23,995 bases of DNA from Chara braunii (Eukaryota; Streptophyta; Charophyceae; Charales; Characeae): NCBI GenBank assembly GCA_003427395.1, contig BFEA01000140.1, forward strand, positions 454,915 through 478,909. Reading direction: 5' to 3'. The notes below the pieces were generated by a model that did not search any database, was not told the DNA's origin, and saw only the letters and a program-made list of their open reading frames with translations. Numbering within the stretch: position 1 is the stretch's first letter; each line of letters begins with the position of its first letter. Both the position numbers and the translations under genes were made by a program. Below, in pieces: positions 1 through 10,079 of the stretch.

Positions 1-78
1 TGGTACTGCGCCCTCCATAGGATGAGCAAAATCGAATGAATCTGGTGCTATAGCGTGGGACTATACACTGCCATACTT

Positions 79-121
79 TTTTTCGTTTTTTTTTTTCGTT
101 TTTTTTTCGTTTTTTTTTTTC
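79..121. repeat. T-rich simple repeat
   Basis: Runs of 7 to 11 T are separated by single C or CG steps, forming an imperfect (T)nCG tract. It lies immediately before the first recognisable LINE-coding sequence, so it could mark the 5' truncation point of that insertion or be an older homopolymer. No gene is visible in bases 1-150. Confidence 0.7.
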
Positions 122-155
122 TGGTTTTCTCGTTCGTTTCACTCCGACGTTCGGG

Positions 156-1882
156 ATGCCTGCGCCCGGTAGTCCGAGCCTCGGCACGGGTTGGCGTACC
201 GGTCGGCCGAGGCTCTGGGCCAGGTACTGGTGGTTTAAGAGAGTAGCCATAACCCAGCCGCGGTCCAGAGGAGGACTGGCCCTTGTCGACCCTGGAGACC
301 AGTTTAAGGCTCTGATATTCAAGGTGATCACCGGAATGCTCTTAGCTAATGATGTGCCCTGGCTCCAGTTGGCAATGCTGTGGATCACAAACCTGGCCCC
401 TCTTTCGGGGCCTGACAAACCAATCGCGTCTTTTTCCAACGCCCATTGGTCCATCCCGAAACCAGCCCGTAAAACAGGGAATGTGGGCATTGGGAACAAT
501 GCCACTCGCAAGGCCACAAGAATAGACCGGGCCAACGATCCTCTATGGGCAGACCTCCTACGCCTATGGAGAGAGGTCGGTCCCCAGAAAGCAACGGTTC
601 CGCTGAGATAGCATGAAATTTGGAGACATGTCACAGCCGATCTTTGGCAATCCTCAAATCTTAGATGCCAATGGAAACCCGTTCTCCATGGCCGACAACT
701 CCCACTGGTTGGCATGGATGGAGAAAGGATCCGAATCTTTACGGTTGGGGACCTGTGGGACATGACAGCTGGCCAGTGGAAATCAGAGCAAGAACAGTTA
801 CTGAGAATCTGAGATCACAACTCAAACATACCAAAAAGCTCAGAGACAAATGCAGGGAGGTCCTCTCAAAAAAGATCCTTGTTGAAGCGTAAATGTTCTT
901 ATGGGACGCTGGACCCGGTTTCCAGCACGTGCCGCTCCCCAGGAATAGATTGGAGCATTTGTCCCAAAAAAAAAAAAAGAAGAAGAAGAAGGAACTGCAG
1001 GAGGCGGTACGGCTGGGCCCTGGCTTGGACCCTCACACTGAGGATAGGCCCAGAGATCAGAGCAGCAGACTGGGTGATCCTGCACTCCTCCCTACCTATC
1101 CCGATGGTACTATACCAGGTCTTGCATAAAGAAGGCACACAAACAACACTCCAAGCATATGAACCGCAACTACCGGGCTCAAGATTCTCCAGGCTGACAA
1201 GGAACGAGACTCTAGACCCACAATGCAGGTGGGCGGAACTTATTAGGATTAGAGTAGTGGGAGACGGTAAGGAGGGTTGCTGGCCCTTTGAACCCTCAAC
1301 ACCTCCATGCTCTCTCCCTTCGATCCGGTGGAATGGCAGTGGGAGGGCAAGAAGCCTCCACCCATATGGCAGTACACTGTGAAAGGCTGCTTAGCAGCCG
1401 AGCAGTCCACACAAGTGCACCGGTCGATCGAGTACAGCTGAAGCGCTGGCAGAGAGACTCGCCACTTCAACCCCCACATACACCACCCCCCGAGGTGGTC
1501 CAAAATAGCTAGGATCATGCCCACAGCCCACCATGCTCTCCAATAGCAGATCTACTATCGCTGCCTGCCAACACCAGATTGGAGTGTGTCTAGAACCTGG
1601 CTGGAACAAAAAGGACTTTTGTCCCCGATCTGCCCGTACTGTGGTAAATCATCCCAACCCAGATGTGCAGACAAGGAACATTGTCTTTTGGAGTGGCACG
1701 GCCCGATGACACTCCAGATCTGGAGGTGGTGGGATGCAGCCTGGTGCTCCCTTATGGGCAAAAATCTGCCCTGGTACCCCACATCCTTGCTGCTAGATTC
1801 GCCTATCCCGTCGAACACCTGTGATAAGCCAAGATCCGCACTCGGCGGTTTTCCCGTACCCCTAAGGGAAAATCCCAAGTAG
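156..1882 (+). pseudogene. LINE (non-LTR retrotransposon) ORF2, decayed C-terminal part
   Basis: This is the region downstream of the reverse transcriptase in a plant-type LINE ORF2, read in pieces through frameshifts and stops. The first piece (156-611) has the post-RT motif SRGGLALVDPGDQFKAL followed by a PWLQL block. The piece around 618-780 has QPIFGNPQILDANGNPF and then W-x-EKG and VGDLWD motifs, as in the segment before zf-RVT domains. The last piece (1586-1882) has CPYCG..(H)C..W.., a zinc-finger RVT motif. Stops occur inside the frame at 609-611, about 1438 and about 1545. A run of 13 A followed by GAA units (966-990) has expanded inside the coding region. The RT catalytic half is absent, consistent with 5' truncation during target-primed insertion. 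Family assignment rests on motif order only. Confidence 0.7.
966..991. repeat. A13-(GAA)n microsatellite inside the LINE remnant
   Basis: About thirteen A residues are followed by GAA triplets. The tract interrupts the LINE coding frame and is probably an expansion after insertion. Confidence 0.75.
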
Positions 1883-1924
1883 AACCCCGAAATACGCATT
1901 CAAGATAATGGGGGAAAACGGTGC

Positions 1925-1970
1925 TTCATTTTTCTTCTTTCTTTCTATTCTTCTTTCTTTTGCTTAGGAG
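1925..1970 (+). repeat. Pyrimidine-rich TTTC/TTCTT tract at the LINE 3' end
   Basis: Interrupted TTTC and TTCTT repeats follow the last LINE coding piece. They probably mark the 3' boundary of the LINE or its flank. No poly(A) tail was recognised. Confidence 0.45.
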
Positions 1971-2416
1971 GGGCGGAATAGAAAACGTAATTTGGGTCTT
2001 GCATGGCCGGTTATAGGCCGCACCAAGAAATTCAAGAAACAGTTGGGACTTAGCGGGAGTAGGAATTTTGAATTTTTCGGTGTGCGGTGGTTTTTAAATT
2101 TTTGCGCGCCGTGTAAACCCGTTGCCCCGCTCTGCATCCCCGCGCCATCTTCCCTTCTTGCTGGGCATCTCCCTCCTGCATGTCTCTTCATCCTTCCTCT
2201 AAGCAAAGTCCAATCCCCTCCTCCTTTCCCTGCGAACGATCGGTTGTCTGATTGGGATGGTCGGGGCAATGTGGTGGTCGCGGGAAGCGCACCCCCCACC
2301 CCAATCACGCAGAACATTTGATTCGCGTCCTTCGACTCTTCTGGAACGTCGGCCCTTCTTCTGTCCTGACCATCTACACCCCGCGCTTCCCGCAGACTTT
2401 CCGCAGCCTTATATGC

Positions 2417-2422
2417 TATAAA
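2417..2422 (+). promoter_or_regulatory. TATA box candidate
   Basis: A TATAAA sits 98 bp upstream of the nearest ATG in strong Kozak-like context (CCCCATGG, 2520). The region 1975-2410 upstream is non-coding and changes from AT-rich to C-rich toward the TATA motif, which is promoter-like. Transcription would be expected to start near 2450. No experimental signal is visible, so this is inference. Confidence 0.4.
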
Positions 2423-2519
2423 TTCCCACAATCCCTTCCTCTCACTTTCTTTGATCTCGATTGCAAGCTGAGCAAGCTCTGCGCGAAGCCTGCGGCGCCG
2501 GAAAGGCTCGACGAGCCCC

Positions 2520-2567
2520 ATGGTGGGCGGAGTGACAGCGGGTGGCGGAGTTAGCGGTAGACTTGGG
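2520..2567 (+). CDS. Candidate first coding exon (16 codons) of an unidentified gene
   Basis: An ATG in good context opens a short glycine-rich reading frame of 16 codons that runs to a strong donor site, GTAAGG, at 2568 (phase 0). It is preceded by a TATA box and a plausible 70-nt leader. If not spliced, the frame stops after about 55 codons. The 16 residues are too few to identify a protein. The next exon is not visible, because retrotransposons fill the following 9 kb. The CGL160 exon at 11902 also begins in phase 0, so both could belong to one gene, but the CGL160 N-terminal region would still be missing. Low confidence. Confidence 0.28.
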
Positions 2568-2962
2568 GTAAGGCAGTCAGAGGGACTGAGCGGTGGTGGA
2601 GATCAGACGCCGACCGCGGCAGGGCCTTGTGGCTATGGTTGTCGGTGGTTTGACGGATTGGGGACTGGGCCCCGAGCGGCCAGTTGAGAGAATTTTGTAT
2701 TTTGAAGACGAAGCTTTTCCTCCATTGCTGCTTTGTCCCCGTGTGATGTGTGCATGACTCCAAAGGTTGGGTAATCTGTTATGAATGTCGGGTATGAAAG
2801 TTTATGGATGTTGAATGTTACAGTAAAGGCTCTATGGGTATGCATATGTATGCGCCTTTGAGCCTGATGAGTGGAAGTATAGAGTGTCGATTGCTTGCAT
2901 GTGGGCATGAATGTTTCGGTCCTTCCCGTCTCCCGTTCTTTTTTATTACTTGCGCGAGTGTG
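2568..2962 (+). other. Intron-like non-coding sequence
   Basis: No coding potential or repeat is recognisable. The stretch is T/G-rich after the putative donor at 2568 and runs into the LTR-like sequence, so it may be the 5' part of an intron invaded by the gypsy element. Confidence 0.3.
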
Positions 2963-3640
2963 TGTGATACACGCCAACCTCTTTCGCCGTCTCTCTCTCT
3001 CTCTATTCGGGTGACGGTCGGGACCCGAAAAAGGAGGTGAATACTTTCGGAGAGATCGGCCACCCACGTCCTCACGAAGCGGCCGACCTCTCTATATCCA
3101 CCACGGGTGCCCAACACCGCGTTGAGGTTGATGATACCGAGAAGAGACGGAGAACGAGAGCGGGGCGCATCCTTCTTCAGCGGCATTTGTTGATCTTTGC
3201 ATGGAGTCAGGTTTCGTCTCAGCGGACAGAAGCGCGGGCCGTGGCCCGAGCTCGGACCTTGCCCCAGAGCGTTGCCACGTGCTTCCGCCCTTCCCGATCA
3301 CAAACGACGATGGCATATACTGCGATGAGGCGTGCGGAGCCTGTTGCGATGCACTGAGCCAATCCATCGGGGAACGGAGCTCCGCCCCCGTCCGCTTCAT
3401 TTCTCGTCCCTCTCCTCTTGTCTTTATTTTCCGTTTTTTCCAAAAAAAAGGATGATGATCGGGCCGTAGGACACCATCCTGCCGATGCTGCCATCATCCA
3501 CCTTCGACGACAACTCAAATCCCCACCTAGGCATCTCAGGCCGAAGCAAGAGTCCCCCGTTTCGCCCAGATGACTCAACCCCCAAGGCCAAAAATCCTCG
3601 GCCACACCCCTAATAACTTTGATCGGCATTCGAAATACAG
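2963..3640 (+). mobile_element. Probable 5' LTR of a Ty3/gypsy element (boundaries approximate)
   Basis: The region immediately upstream of a primer-binding site has no coding signal and contains a CT microsatellite (2990-3003) and GC-rich stretches, as expected for an LTR. A TGTGATAC at 2963 and an ACA near 3639 are possible TG..CA ends, but a gap of about 23 bases to the primer site is longer than usual, so the true 3' end may lie anywhere up to 3662. No matching 3' LTR exists in the window, so the boundaries cannot be confirmed. Confidence 0.35.
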
Positions 3641-3662
3641 AACGCCGCGCGGGGCGTGAGGT

Positions 3663-3674
3663 TGGTATCAGAGC
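3663..3674 (+). promoter_or_regulatory. Retrotransposon primer-binding site (initiator tRNA-Met)
   Basis: TGGTATCAGAGC is complementary to the 3' end of plant initiator tRNA-Met and is the standard minus-strand primer site of many plant LTR retrotransposons. It lies about 220 bp upstream of the gag coding region in the same orientation. Confidence 0.8.
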
Positions 3675-3883
3675 TGATTTGTTTCGGCTCCGAGGTCCCC
3701 TTTGGGACGGCTGTCCATTTTTGTTAGGATCTGCTATTTCTTTCGTAGATTTATTTTTCTTTTTCCCTCTCTCTTCTTATTTGCCTTGTTTTAATTACGG
3801 ATAGGCTTGCGCCCCGACGCCGCCGGACCACGAACACCAATCATAGCCAGCCAAAGGGGCGGGGACGAAACCAACCCCGCATT

Positions 3884-4475
3884 ATGGTGGAGCCAGGACA
3901 AGGAGTGGATAATCATGCGGGGATGGCTGACCATCCCCTATACTTTGTCCCTCTGCCTTTGGAAGTTCCCATCTTCTACGAAGACGAAACGGACCCACGT
4001 ACTTGGCTGGCGGGCCTAAAGGCCCAAGGCTGGACGGACCAATTACTTCGGGAACGGATCTCGGGAAGGTTAGCAGGGACCACGTTCAAATGGTATGGAC
4101 AAAATGTCTATACCAACTCGCCCACTTTCCAGAGAAAATTTCTCGAATGCTTTGATCACATCGCGCCTGGGCAATGTTTACGCCTAATCAAGGAATACAC
4201 TCAACAACCCTGGGGAACTCTGGTGAGGTATGCAGAGCGCTTCACCTACTTGGCCGAACGCTCTGGGGTTGATGAGAAAATGGTGTGAACCGATTTCGTC
4301 CGGGGATTATCTGATTCCCGGATGCCAAAAAAGATCCGTAAGAAATGTAACCTAGTTCAACATACCTTGATTGAGCTAATTCAGTATGCTATCAAGTATG
4401 AGAAAGAAAATTACGACGTGGGGTTGGACTCAGAATATGGCGAAGACAACCTATCGGGTGTCCGACGCTATAGCT
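3884..4475 (+). pseudogene. Ty3/gypsy gag, capsid region, interrupted
   Basis: Gag forms the virus-like particle of LTR retrotransposons. The reading frame from 3884 carries the Retrotrans_gag pattern: W-x-GLKAQG near residue 43, LAGTTFKWY, then SPTFQRKFLECFDHI, a Q-rich segment and LVRYAERF. An in-frame TGA at 4286-4288 is followed in the same frame by TDFVRGLSDS, the normal continuation (F-x-x-GL motif), and the frame stays open to about 4475. The TGA therefore disables a gag that is otherwise collinear with the family. Beyond about 4480 the plus-strand frame loses similarity and the opposite strand becomes coding for another element, so gag is also truncated by a nested insertion or rearrangement. 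Confidence 0.75.
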
Positions 4476-4499
4476 ATTCTGCTATAGCTTGGATGTTCG

Positions 4500-5508
4500 A
4501 AGACCGCTTTGAGTTAGGACCAGCCAAGAAAAACCCGGACCGAAGGAGCCCATCTTCTTCCTCGGCCTTCCGACGCGCCCACCCTAGATGCTCGAACTCG
4601 CGTACCCTTTCGAGGTCTACTTGTCGTTCTTTTAATGAGTATCGGTACGGTCGACAATGTATTGGGGTGTGGTCCCCGGTATCAATCGCGTGCCTTATCA
4701 GATGTGTCAGTCCTATATTATGGTCTTGAATACGGACCGCCTCGGGGTAAGCAAGTATCACCGCAAGAAGGAGGCGTCGATATTCATTGGGTACATGAGC
4801 AAGAATCTGAATATCGATGTTCCCGCTAGGAAGGGAAACCGTTGACGTGAAGGTTGGGACCCCAGCAGTTTCCTCTAGAGAAGCTCCGAACAGGGAGTCG
4901 TCGGTTTTTACCGAGTGTACGGAGGCTATGAGTTGACTATCTGTCGGAGTGACCGGTTCATTCACCGTTTCGGTTTCTCCACCGATTTTAACTTTGATCG
5001 AGGGTTCCACTGAAAAGGACTGTAGGAGTTCCCTTGGGCCCCATGCGTTTTCAATGGTCGCAGGCCGAAACGCTACCCCTTCGTCCAAAAGCATGGTGGC
5101 CTTGGCGTCTGTGAGTACGGGTCGCAGGAGCCTAAAAGATAGGTTGCATAGCCCCCTAAGCTCGGCAAATCTCTTTGGGAGGGGGTCCGTTCTGATATAC
5201 AAGGATGCAAGGGGTTTTAAGAGGTCAATTATTTGTGACACCCTCAGCAATGGTTCCCCTGTCATAGTAAAGGAGAACAACTGACCCCAGCTAGACTCAC
5301 TCTGGCTAACATTTGTCGACACGTGTCGCCACAGTTGGTGGAACCGGTCTTGAATTTGTATCGGATACCAGTCGGGTTCATCCACATCCTCAAGTTCTGT
5401 CGCGGGTCTTTCTTCGCCCATTGGCACCCACCGAACCATGTTGACTTTGTGAACCTCAATGGAAATGCGAGGGGCGGGCTGTGCGCGTACACGTATGGTC
5501 ATTCTCAT
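4500..5508 (-). pseudogene. Ty3/gypsy pol fragment: linker between protease and RT
   Basis: Read on the minus strand, the 344-codon frame contains, near residues 270-310, LTHLIRHAIDTGDHTPI followed by CRPYRYSLKERQ and an EFEHLGW segment. This is the conserved H-x-IdtG...RpYR...E block just before the gypsy reverse transcriptase. The preceding 250 residues are the variable connector. After LGW the expected RT start (S-x-SPW-x-SPVVLV) does not appear, so the piece breaks off at its 3' end, close to where the plus-strand gag breaks. It probably belongs with the protease remnant at 5560-5947. Confidence 0.65.
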
Positions 5509-5559
5509 GGGTATCGTTTGGGGCTTAGGTGGGCCGAGGTGAGCAGTATCTTAGAACTG

Positions 5560-5947
5560 TTAAAATGGATCCGCGCGCCTACCGCCGTCTACCACGGGAT
5601 TCCTCCGAGCATATGATAGGCCTGCACATCTAACAAATCGCGTCACATAAACAATGCACCCGCCCAACTCTTATAGGAACATCCATAATTTGTCCCTTAC
5701 AGTGAATATTGTGTTCTGTGGCGGATACATACAGCTTGTCGGCTCCGAGGGGTTGAACCTGTTTCTCCCGACCCAAACGTTTCGTGAAGCTCCAAGAGAT
5801 AGCTACGGCCGACAATCTCGAATCCAGGATGGCGGTTGAGGGACTTCCCCATACCTCACAATCACACTCGACACTTTTCCAGGTAATCGGGTACGCCCAA
5901 AGAAATACCTCGGGTTTCTCCAGTGGTCGATCCATGGTGTGGATCAT
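5560..5947 (-). pseudogene. Ty3/gypsy aspartic protease remnant with damaged active site
   Basis: The retropepsin cuts the Gag-Pol polyprotein. The minus-strand frame contains AILDSRLSAVAIS at residues 39-51, matching the retropepsin pattern (I/V)LDSGA but with Gly changed to Arg at residue 44. Further on there is an I-x-V-x-I-x-V-G strand pair and, in a shifted frame across 5600-5630, YHMLGGIPW, resembling the flap-distal iLG-x-PW motif; a TAG follows that tryptophan. The DSG change and a frameshift mean this copy cannot encode an active protease. Confidence 0.55.
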
Positions 5948-5994
5948 CCTGACTCGGTTGGCCTCGTGAGTTTTCGAGGTGGATGGTTGAGCTT

Positions 5995-6516
5995 CAACAG
6001 AAAAATTTCCCAGAATTAAATATTCATTCTACAGTAAAATTACGTTCTAAATTTTAAATTTTCATTCCATCTTAAAAAATGTCATTCCAATTTTAAAATT
6101 TTTCGTCTTACTTTAGAACTTTTCTTCCAAGAATGGGGTATCCCTTCTTATTTGAACTGCATGCTAGAGATGGAATGAAAGTGTGGATGAGTTCATCAAA
6201 TATTTTAATTGGATTGTCATTCTAAGTAAGGATTCTCAGTCATAAATAGGTTAATCCAATCTAAATTGGAAGATATTTGTTGTAGTAGAATGAAAGTTTA
6301 ATTAAAACATTTAATAAACTTATCCAGACTTCCATTCCATTTTGAACAAATAGATGTAGTTGGAAGGGAAAACTCATATTTAGACGAAAACTTATCAAAT
6401 AAAACTGGAAATTTTATAATTGGACAAACATTGAAAGGATAATTTATAAATATGAAGGATTTTTTTTTTATGGAATGTTTTTTCAACTTTCATTTCTCGC
6501 GGGAATTTTTCTGTTG
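5995..6516. mobile_element. AT-rich MITE-like insertion with terminal inverted repeats
   Basis: A 522-bp block of very AT-rich, non-coding DNA sits sharply inside GC-rich gypsy sequence. Its ends are inverted repeats: CAACAGAAAAATTTCCC at 5995-6011 and the reverse complement of CAACAGAAAAATTCCC at 6501-6516, differing by one base. The interior holds repeated CATTCTA/CATTCCA motifs near the left end, resembling subterminal repeats of a transposase binding site. It encodes nothing recognisable. A clear target-site duplication was not found (flanks share only TT), so the superfamily is unassigned. Confidence 0.65.
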
Positions 6517-6769
6517 TTCGATTTCCGCCGACGGGTCGTGGATTGCCAACGTTTTACCCCTTCGGCCTTCTTCAAACCGGCAACGGTTTTTTAGGCATCA
6601 TTCAATTAGTTTCTCGCTGGCGGCTTTTGAAATGGTCAGCAGGTAGGGAATAGGTACTGGTATCCCGAGATCCAAAGCTTTCAGGGTATCTAGTACGTCG
6701 ATTTGGCTATCCTTGTACTCGGGACCCGGTATCGTGGGATCTTCGAACCCGGGTCTCTATGGTCCTAAG
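6517..6769 (-). other. Decayed gypsy connector between zinc knuckle and protease
   Basis: No intact frame is present. Short open pieces on the minus strand continue from the gag C-terminal segment with several stops, so this is taken as the degraded part of the same element on the far side of the MITE. Confidence 0.35.
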
Positions 6770-7240
6770 TCACTTTTCCCCGACAACTTGCGGGATATGG
6801 CGGATTACGCCAATGGTCCCAGGTTCAAGCATCGCGGTTGCCATGTATTCGTCGATCCCAGTTTCGGCGGCCGCTGGGGCCGCCATGTGTGTGGTCCCCG
6901 CATCCATAACCGGCGCCACCCGCCCTTGGCCTGCATCGGTTGGAGCTGCCAACGGGAGCTGGGATGGGCCAGCGATACCTACCTAAGTCCGAGGTCACGG
7001 ATAATCTTTGGCCAAGTGGCAGGGTTGATTACAATTATAGCATCGCGTACGCTGTGTGGCCCCGCCCGGAGTCGGCCGAGGTAATGCTGCTCCAGCACCC
7101 GCGACCACTGGCTGTCTCCAGGCCACTGCCGCCCTTTGCCTCTGCCAACTCTGAATGAGCATGGTTAAAGGCGCCACAACCGTCACAATGTGGCTATCTC
7201 TTTCATCGAGGGTCCATCTGCTTCCCGTCCTCCGTCCCAT
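6770..7240 (-). pseudogene. Ty3/gypsy gag C-terminus with a degenerate zinc knuckle
   Basis: On the minus strand, residues 67-80 of the frame starting at 7240 read CYNCNQPCHLAKDY. This is the nucleocapsid CCHC zinc knuckle (C-X2-C-X4-H-X4-C) with the last Cys replaced by Tyr and the usual Gly before His replaced by Cys. A proline/alanine-rich segment follows, then in another frame a 60-codon stretch (6952-6770), consistent with the gag to protease connector. It lies upstream, in minus-strand order, of the protease and pre-RT remnants, so these three probably belong to one element. Confidence 0.55.
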
Positions 7241-7592
7241 ACCGTTTTTCTGTAGGTACCTGGTCCGTTTGACAGTTGGGACAGCTCCACTTCTTCTCGT
7301 TCCGATACCTAACGCAATATCAGTTGGACCAGATTATGCGGCACTGACTGCATCGTACCCATAAGATAAAACTAGGTCCTCTAGGGTGTGAGTCCCCCCA
7401 GTTCGGTATCATAGGCAAGGTGCAAAAGAAATAGGAATGTTGGGATAGGCTAGGGGGAGAGTGAGGGACAAACGGGTAGGTCGAAGAACTTGGGGAAGAT
7501 GACGAGGTAGCTGTCGTTTTAAGAGGGGTCGCCATCTCGCGCCCCAGTGCTTCCCTTGCGGATGACGTGTACTTCTCCGTAGCGAGGCTCCG

Positions 7593-8330
7593 TCAGGGGT
7601 GAAGCTTCTTTCCACAAAATGAGTCGTTCGTTCGTTGGACACTTCTTTGGTGGCTGGAGGCGAGTCGGTCTATCCGCGTTTCCGTGCTGGTTGGTCGCGC
7701 GGTGGCAGTCTGACAGAGGTCGAAATCGTAGTCTTGCAACCTTACTGTCCACCTTCCTAAGGTTCCCGTATAATCTGTGTTGTTCCGTAAGGACAACAAT
7801 GGCTGATGATCCGTCACGAGAACGAACTTATGGTCGTGGAGATACGGTTGAAAGTGGTCGATTCCCCACACCACCGCCAAACATTCACCCTTGCAAACTT
7901 CGTAATTTGCTTGTGCCTCGCTCAGTGTCTTCGACGTGCATTCGATAACGTGCTCCTTTCTGTATGCTCCCTGTTGAGTCAGCATCGCGAATATTACCTG
8001 TTGCTGCCAATCGGTGTGCAGAGTGAACGGTTTCGTCGGATCTGGGTGTGCCAGGACCGACGCAGTAATCAGGGTTTTTTTTAGCGCTCGAAACGCCGCC
8101 TCACACTCTGACGTCCACATCAATTGTTCTTCTTTCTTCGGTAAGTTGGTCAGAGGCTTGGCAATGCGAGTAAACCCTTTGATGAACCGTCAATAATATG
8201 AGGTCAGGCCAAGGAAGGCTCGAACTTGAGTGAGCGTGACAGGCACCGATGCCGCTTGTACTGCTACCACTTTCCTTGGATCCGGTTTCAAGCCATCCAC
8301 CGTGACGATGTACCCCAAGAAGGAGATTTC
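7593..8330 (-). pseudogene. Ty3/gypsy RT thumb/connection and RNase H
   Basis: The minus-strand frame continues directly from the RT segment through an in-frame TAA (8331-8333) and a TGA (8190-8192). The piece begins EISFLGYIVTVDGLKPDP, then GLTSYY-stop-RFIKGF, where the stop falls on a position usually Arg in YYRRFI. The RNase H domain follows with FTLHTD, E at residue 80 and VLVTDHQPLL (D38, E80 and D105 of the 176-codon piece), keeping three acidic catalytic positions. The frame stops at 7593 just beyond RNase H. No integrase domain was found next to it. Confidence 0.75.
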
Positions 8331-8860
8331 TTAGAGGAAAAACTCGCTTTTCTCCAAGACTACTTTGAACCCTGCGTCTTTCAATGCATGCAAAACCCAT
8401 TCAATATAATCCACATGGAACTCATATGTTTTGGAAAAAAACAAGATATCATCCATATACACAATCATACAAAAATTTACCAGTGGTTGGGTCAGGCGGG
8501 TTTTGTTAATGAATTCTGCGAAAGCCATATTCATGGCTCGCTGGAATGTCGCGGGTGCGTTGCATATTCCCATAAGACATCTTATCCACTCCCACGTGCC
8601 TTCGAACAAGACAAAAGTCGTTTTGGGTTTGACTTCTGATCGTACGGTGACATGGTGAAAACTGTGTCGGATATCAAACTTCGAGAAAACGCACACAGAG
8701 TCAATGGCATCCCGAAGGTCATCGATACGGGGTAGCGGATAAATGTCCTTGGTGGATATTGCGTTTAATTTTCGATAGTCAATGCAAACACGGACCGTCC
8801 TATTTCGTTTTGGCACGAGGACCATAGAAAACGACCAGGGACCAGCGGCAAATGTCGAGG
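8331..8860 (-). pseudogene. Ty3/gypsy reverse transcriptase (fingers/palm)
   Basis: This is the polymerase that copies element RNA into DNA. The frame contains GPWSFSMVLVPKRNRTVRV, then CIDYRKLNAISTKDIYPLP, the FSKFDIRHSFHHV block, F-x-x-x-CNAPATFQRAMN and the active-site box YMDD at residues 301-304 of the 342-codon open frame. The catalytic aspartates are present. The frame ends at a TAA (8331-8333) at a position usually occupied by a charged or polar residue before EISFLGY. The RT start is joined abruptly to a proline/alanine-rich segment, with no protease or pre-RT linker between. Confidence 0.8.
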
Positions 8861-9776
8861 CCGGTGCAGACGTGGAAGTGGTAGCAAGAGAGCCGAGGCT
8901 ACTGGTGGACGGTCCAGCAGACGTGGAGGCAACAGCCGCAGCCAACTTTGACGGATTAGCGAGGCAGTAGGGTGGAGGGGGGTGAGCCGGTCGAGGGAAA
9001 CGAGCCGGCAAAACAGAGGTGGGAGGGGCGATATAAGAAGAAGAAGGGTGAGCAGCCTGTGAAGGGTGAGGTTGTCTCAGGAACAGAATTTCTGCCTGGA
9101 GCTGCGCCACGGTGGCCTGTAGGGTAGCCACCCGTTGTGTGCGTGGGGTCGGGGGTGGAGGGGGCGGAGAGAGTACCCTAGTGGGAGGAGGACAAATTCC
9201 GGGCCGTAGTGCCGCGACCGGTGCAGGAAACTGGAAAACAACACCGGGGTGGGTAGATGAAAGTATCTGGCCAGATACCGGTATCTGGGTGACAGCACAT
9301 GCGGCAGTGGCCGAAACGGCCGGGGCGGCGGGAGCGGCGAGGGCCAATGGATTTGCCACAACAGACGCTATGGTCTAAGCGGCAGCAACACTCACCACTG
9401 CGGAGGGGGAGTGTTGGGCCTGGCTCACGGAGGAGGACAAACCACCACGTCTCCGTCCCTTGCGTCGTGGAGAACCGGACTCCGAGTCGGTAGGGGATGG
9501 GGTCTGAGAACGGTGGGGAGAGCGATGAGGAGAACACTTGAGGCGGTAAACTTCAAGGGCGAGCGCATTGACTTGCCTCTCCAGGGGTGCAAGCGCATCG
9601 AGTCGCGCTTGCAGAGGTGCAAGGAGAGACGCAAGAACAACGCGAAGGTCCGTAGGGTCCACAACTTGCTGACCCTGGACCGTGGGGTGGGTGGTCGTCT
9701 GAGAGGTGGACGACACCGCAACAATCTCCTCAGTAATAACCCTATTCGTGGGCGGTGGAGGAAGAGAGGTAGACAT
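8861..9776 (-). pseudogene. Proline/alanine-rich gag-like N-terminal region fused to RT
   Basis: An ATG at 9776 opens a frame with a serine/threonine/proline-rich start, a leucine-rich heptad segment near residues 48-75 (a probable coiled coil) and an Arg/Ser-rich stretch. A single in-frame TAG (9375-9377) separates it from a second 170-residue Pro/Ala/Ser-rich segment that contains another short leucine-rich helix and runs directly into the RT. Such low-complexity, coiled-coil gag-like regions precede pol in many plant gypsy elements. No capsid domain or zinc knuckle is seen here, so an internal deletion probably removed gag C-terminus, protease and linker. Confidence 0.5.
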
Positions 9777-10011
9777 GGTGGGAGATGGGGGGAGAGATGG
9801 GTTGTGGTATGGGGACAGAGGACCACCGGTGAGAGGGAGAGGACCACGAGAGCGGAGTGGGTAGTCATGGGTCGGCTCGCCCCGTGACCACCGGGTCGCG
9901 CGTGAGATGGTGGCGCGGATCTGGTCGAGGGGAAAGGAGTTGTTCGGGTCCAGGGTGCCCGACGGAAGGAGGCGGGACAGTAGGGGGGGTTAGGAGAACC
10001 ATAAACCCCTG

Positions 10012-10035
10012 AAAAACCCTAAGAAAACCCTAACC
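10012..10035 (-). repeat. Telomere-like AAACCCTAA motifs (telo-box)
   Basis: Two CCCTAA units, each after an A-run, lie about 235 bp upstream of the minus-strand ATG at 9776, with a variant CCCCTG unit just before. They match the plant telomere repeat (TTTAGGG) on the minus strand, and also the telo-box found in some plant promoters. Too short to be a real telomere tract. Confidence 0.45.
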
Positions 10036-10079
10036 GGGGTTTTGGTGGTTAGGGGAGGGTAGCGGCGACCTAATTAAGA

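Noticed and set aside
1964-2521. Minus-strand 185-codon open frame
   Set aside because: No domain, biased composition, and it overlaps the plus-strand promoter-like region with a TATA box. Probably spurious.
2864-2885. Hammerhead ribozyme core (CTGATGAG)
   Set aside because: The required GAAA segment and matching stems are missing downstream; a chance octamer.
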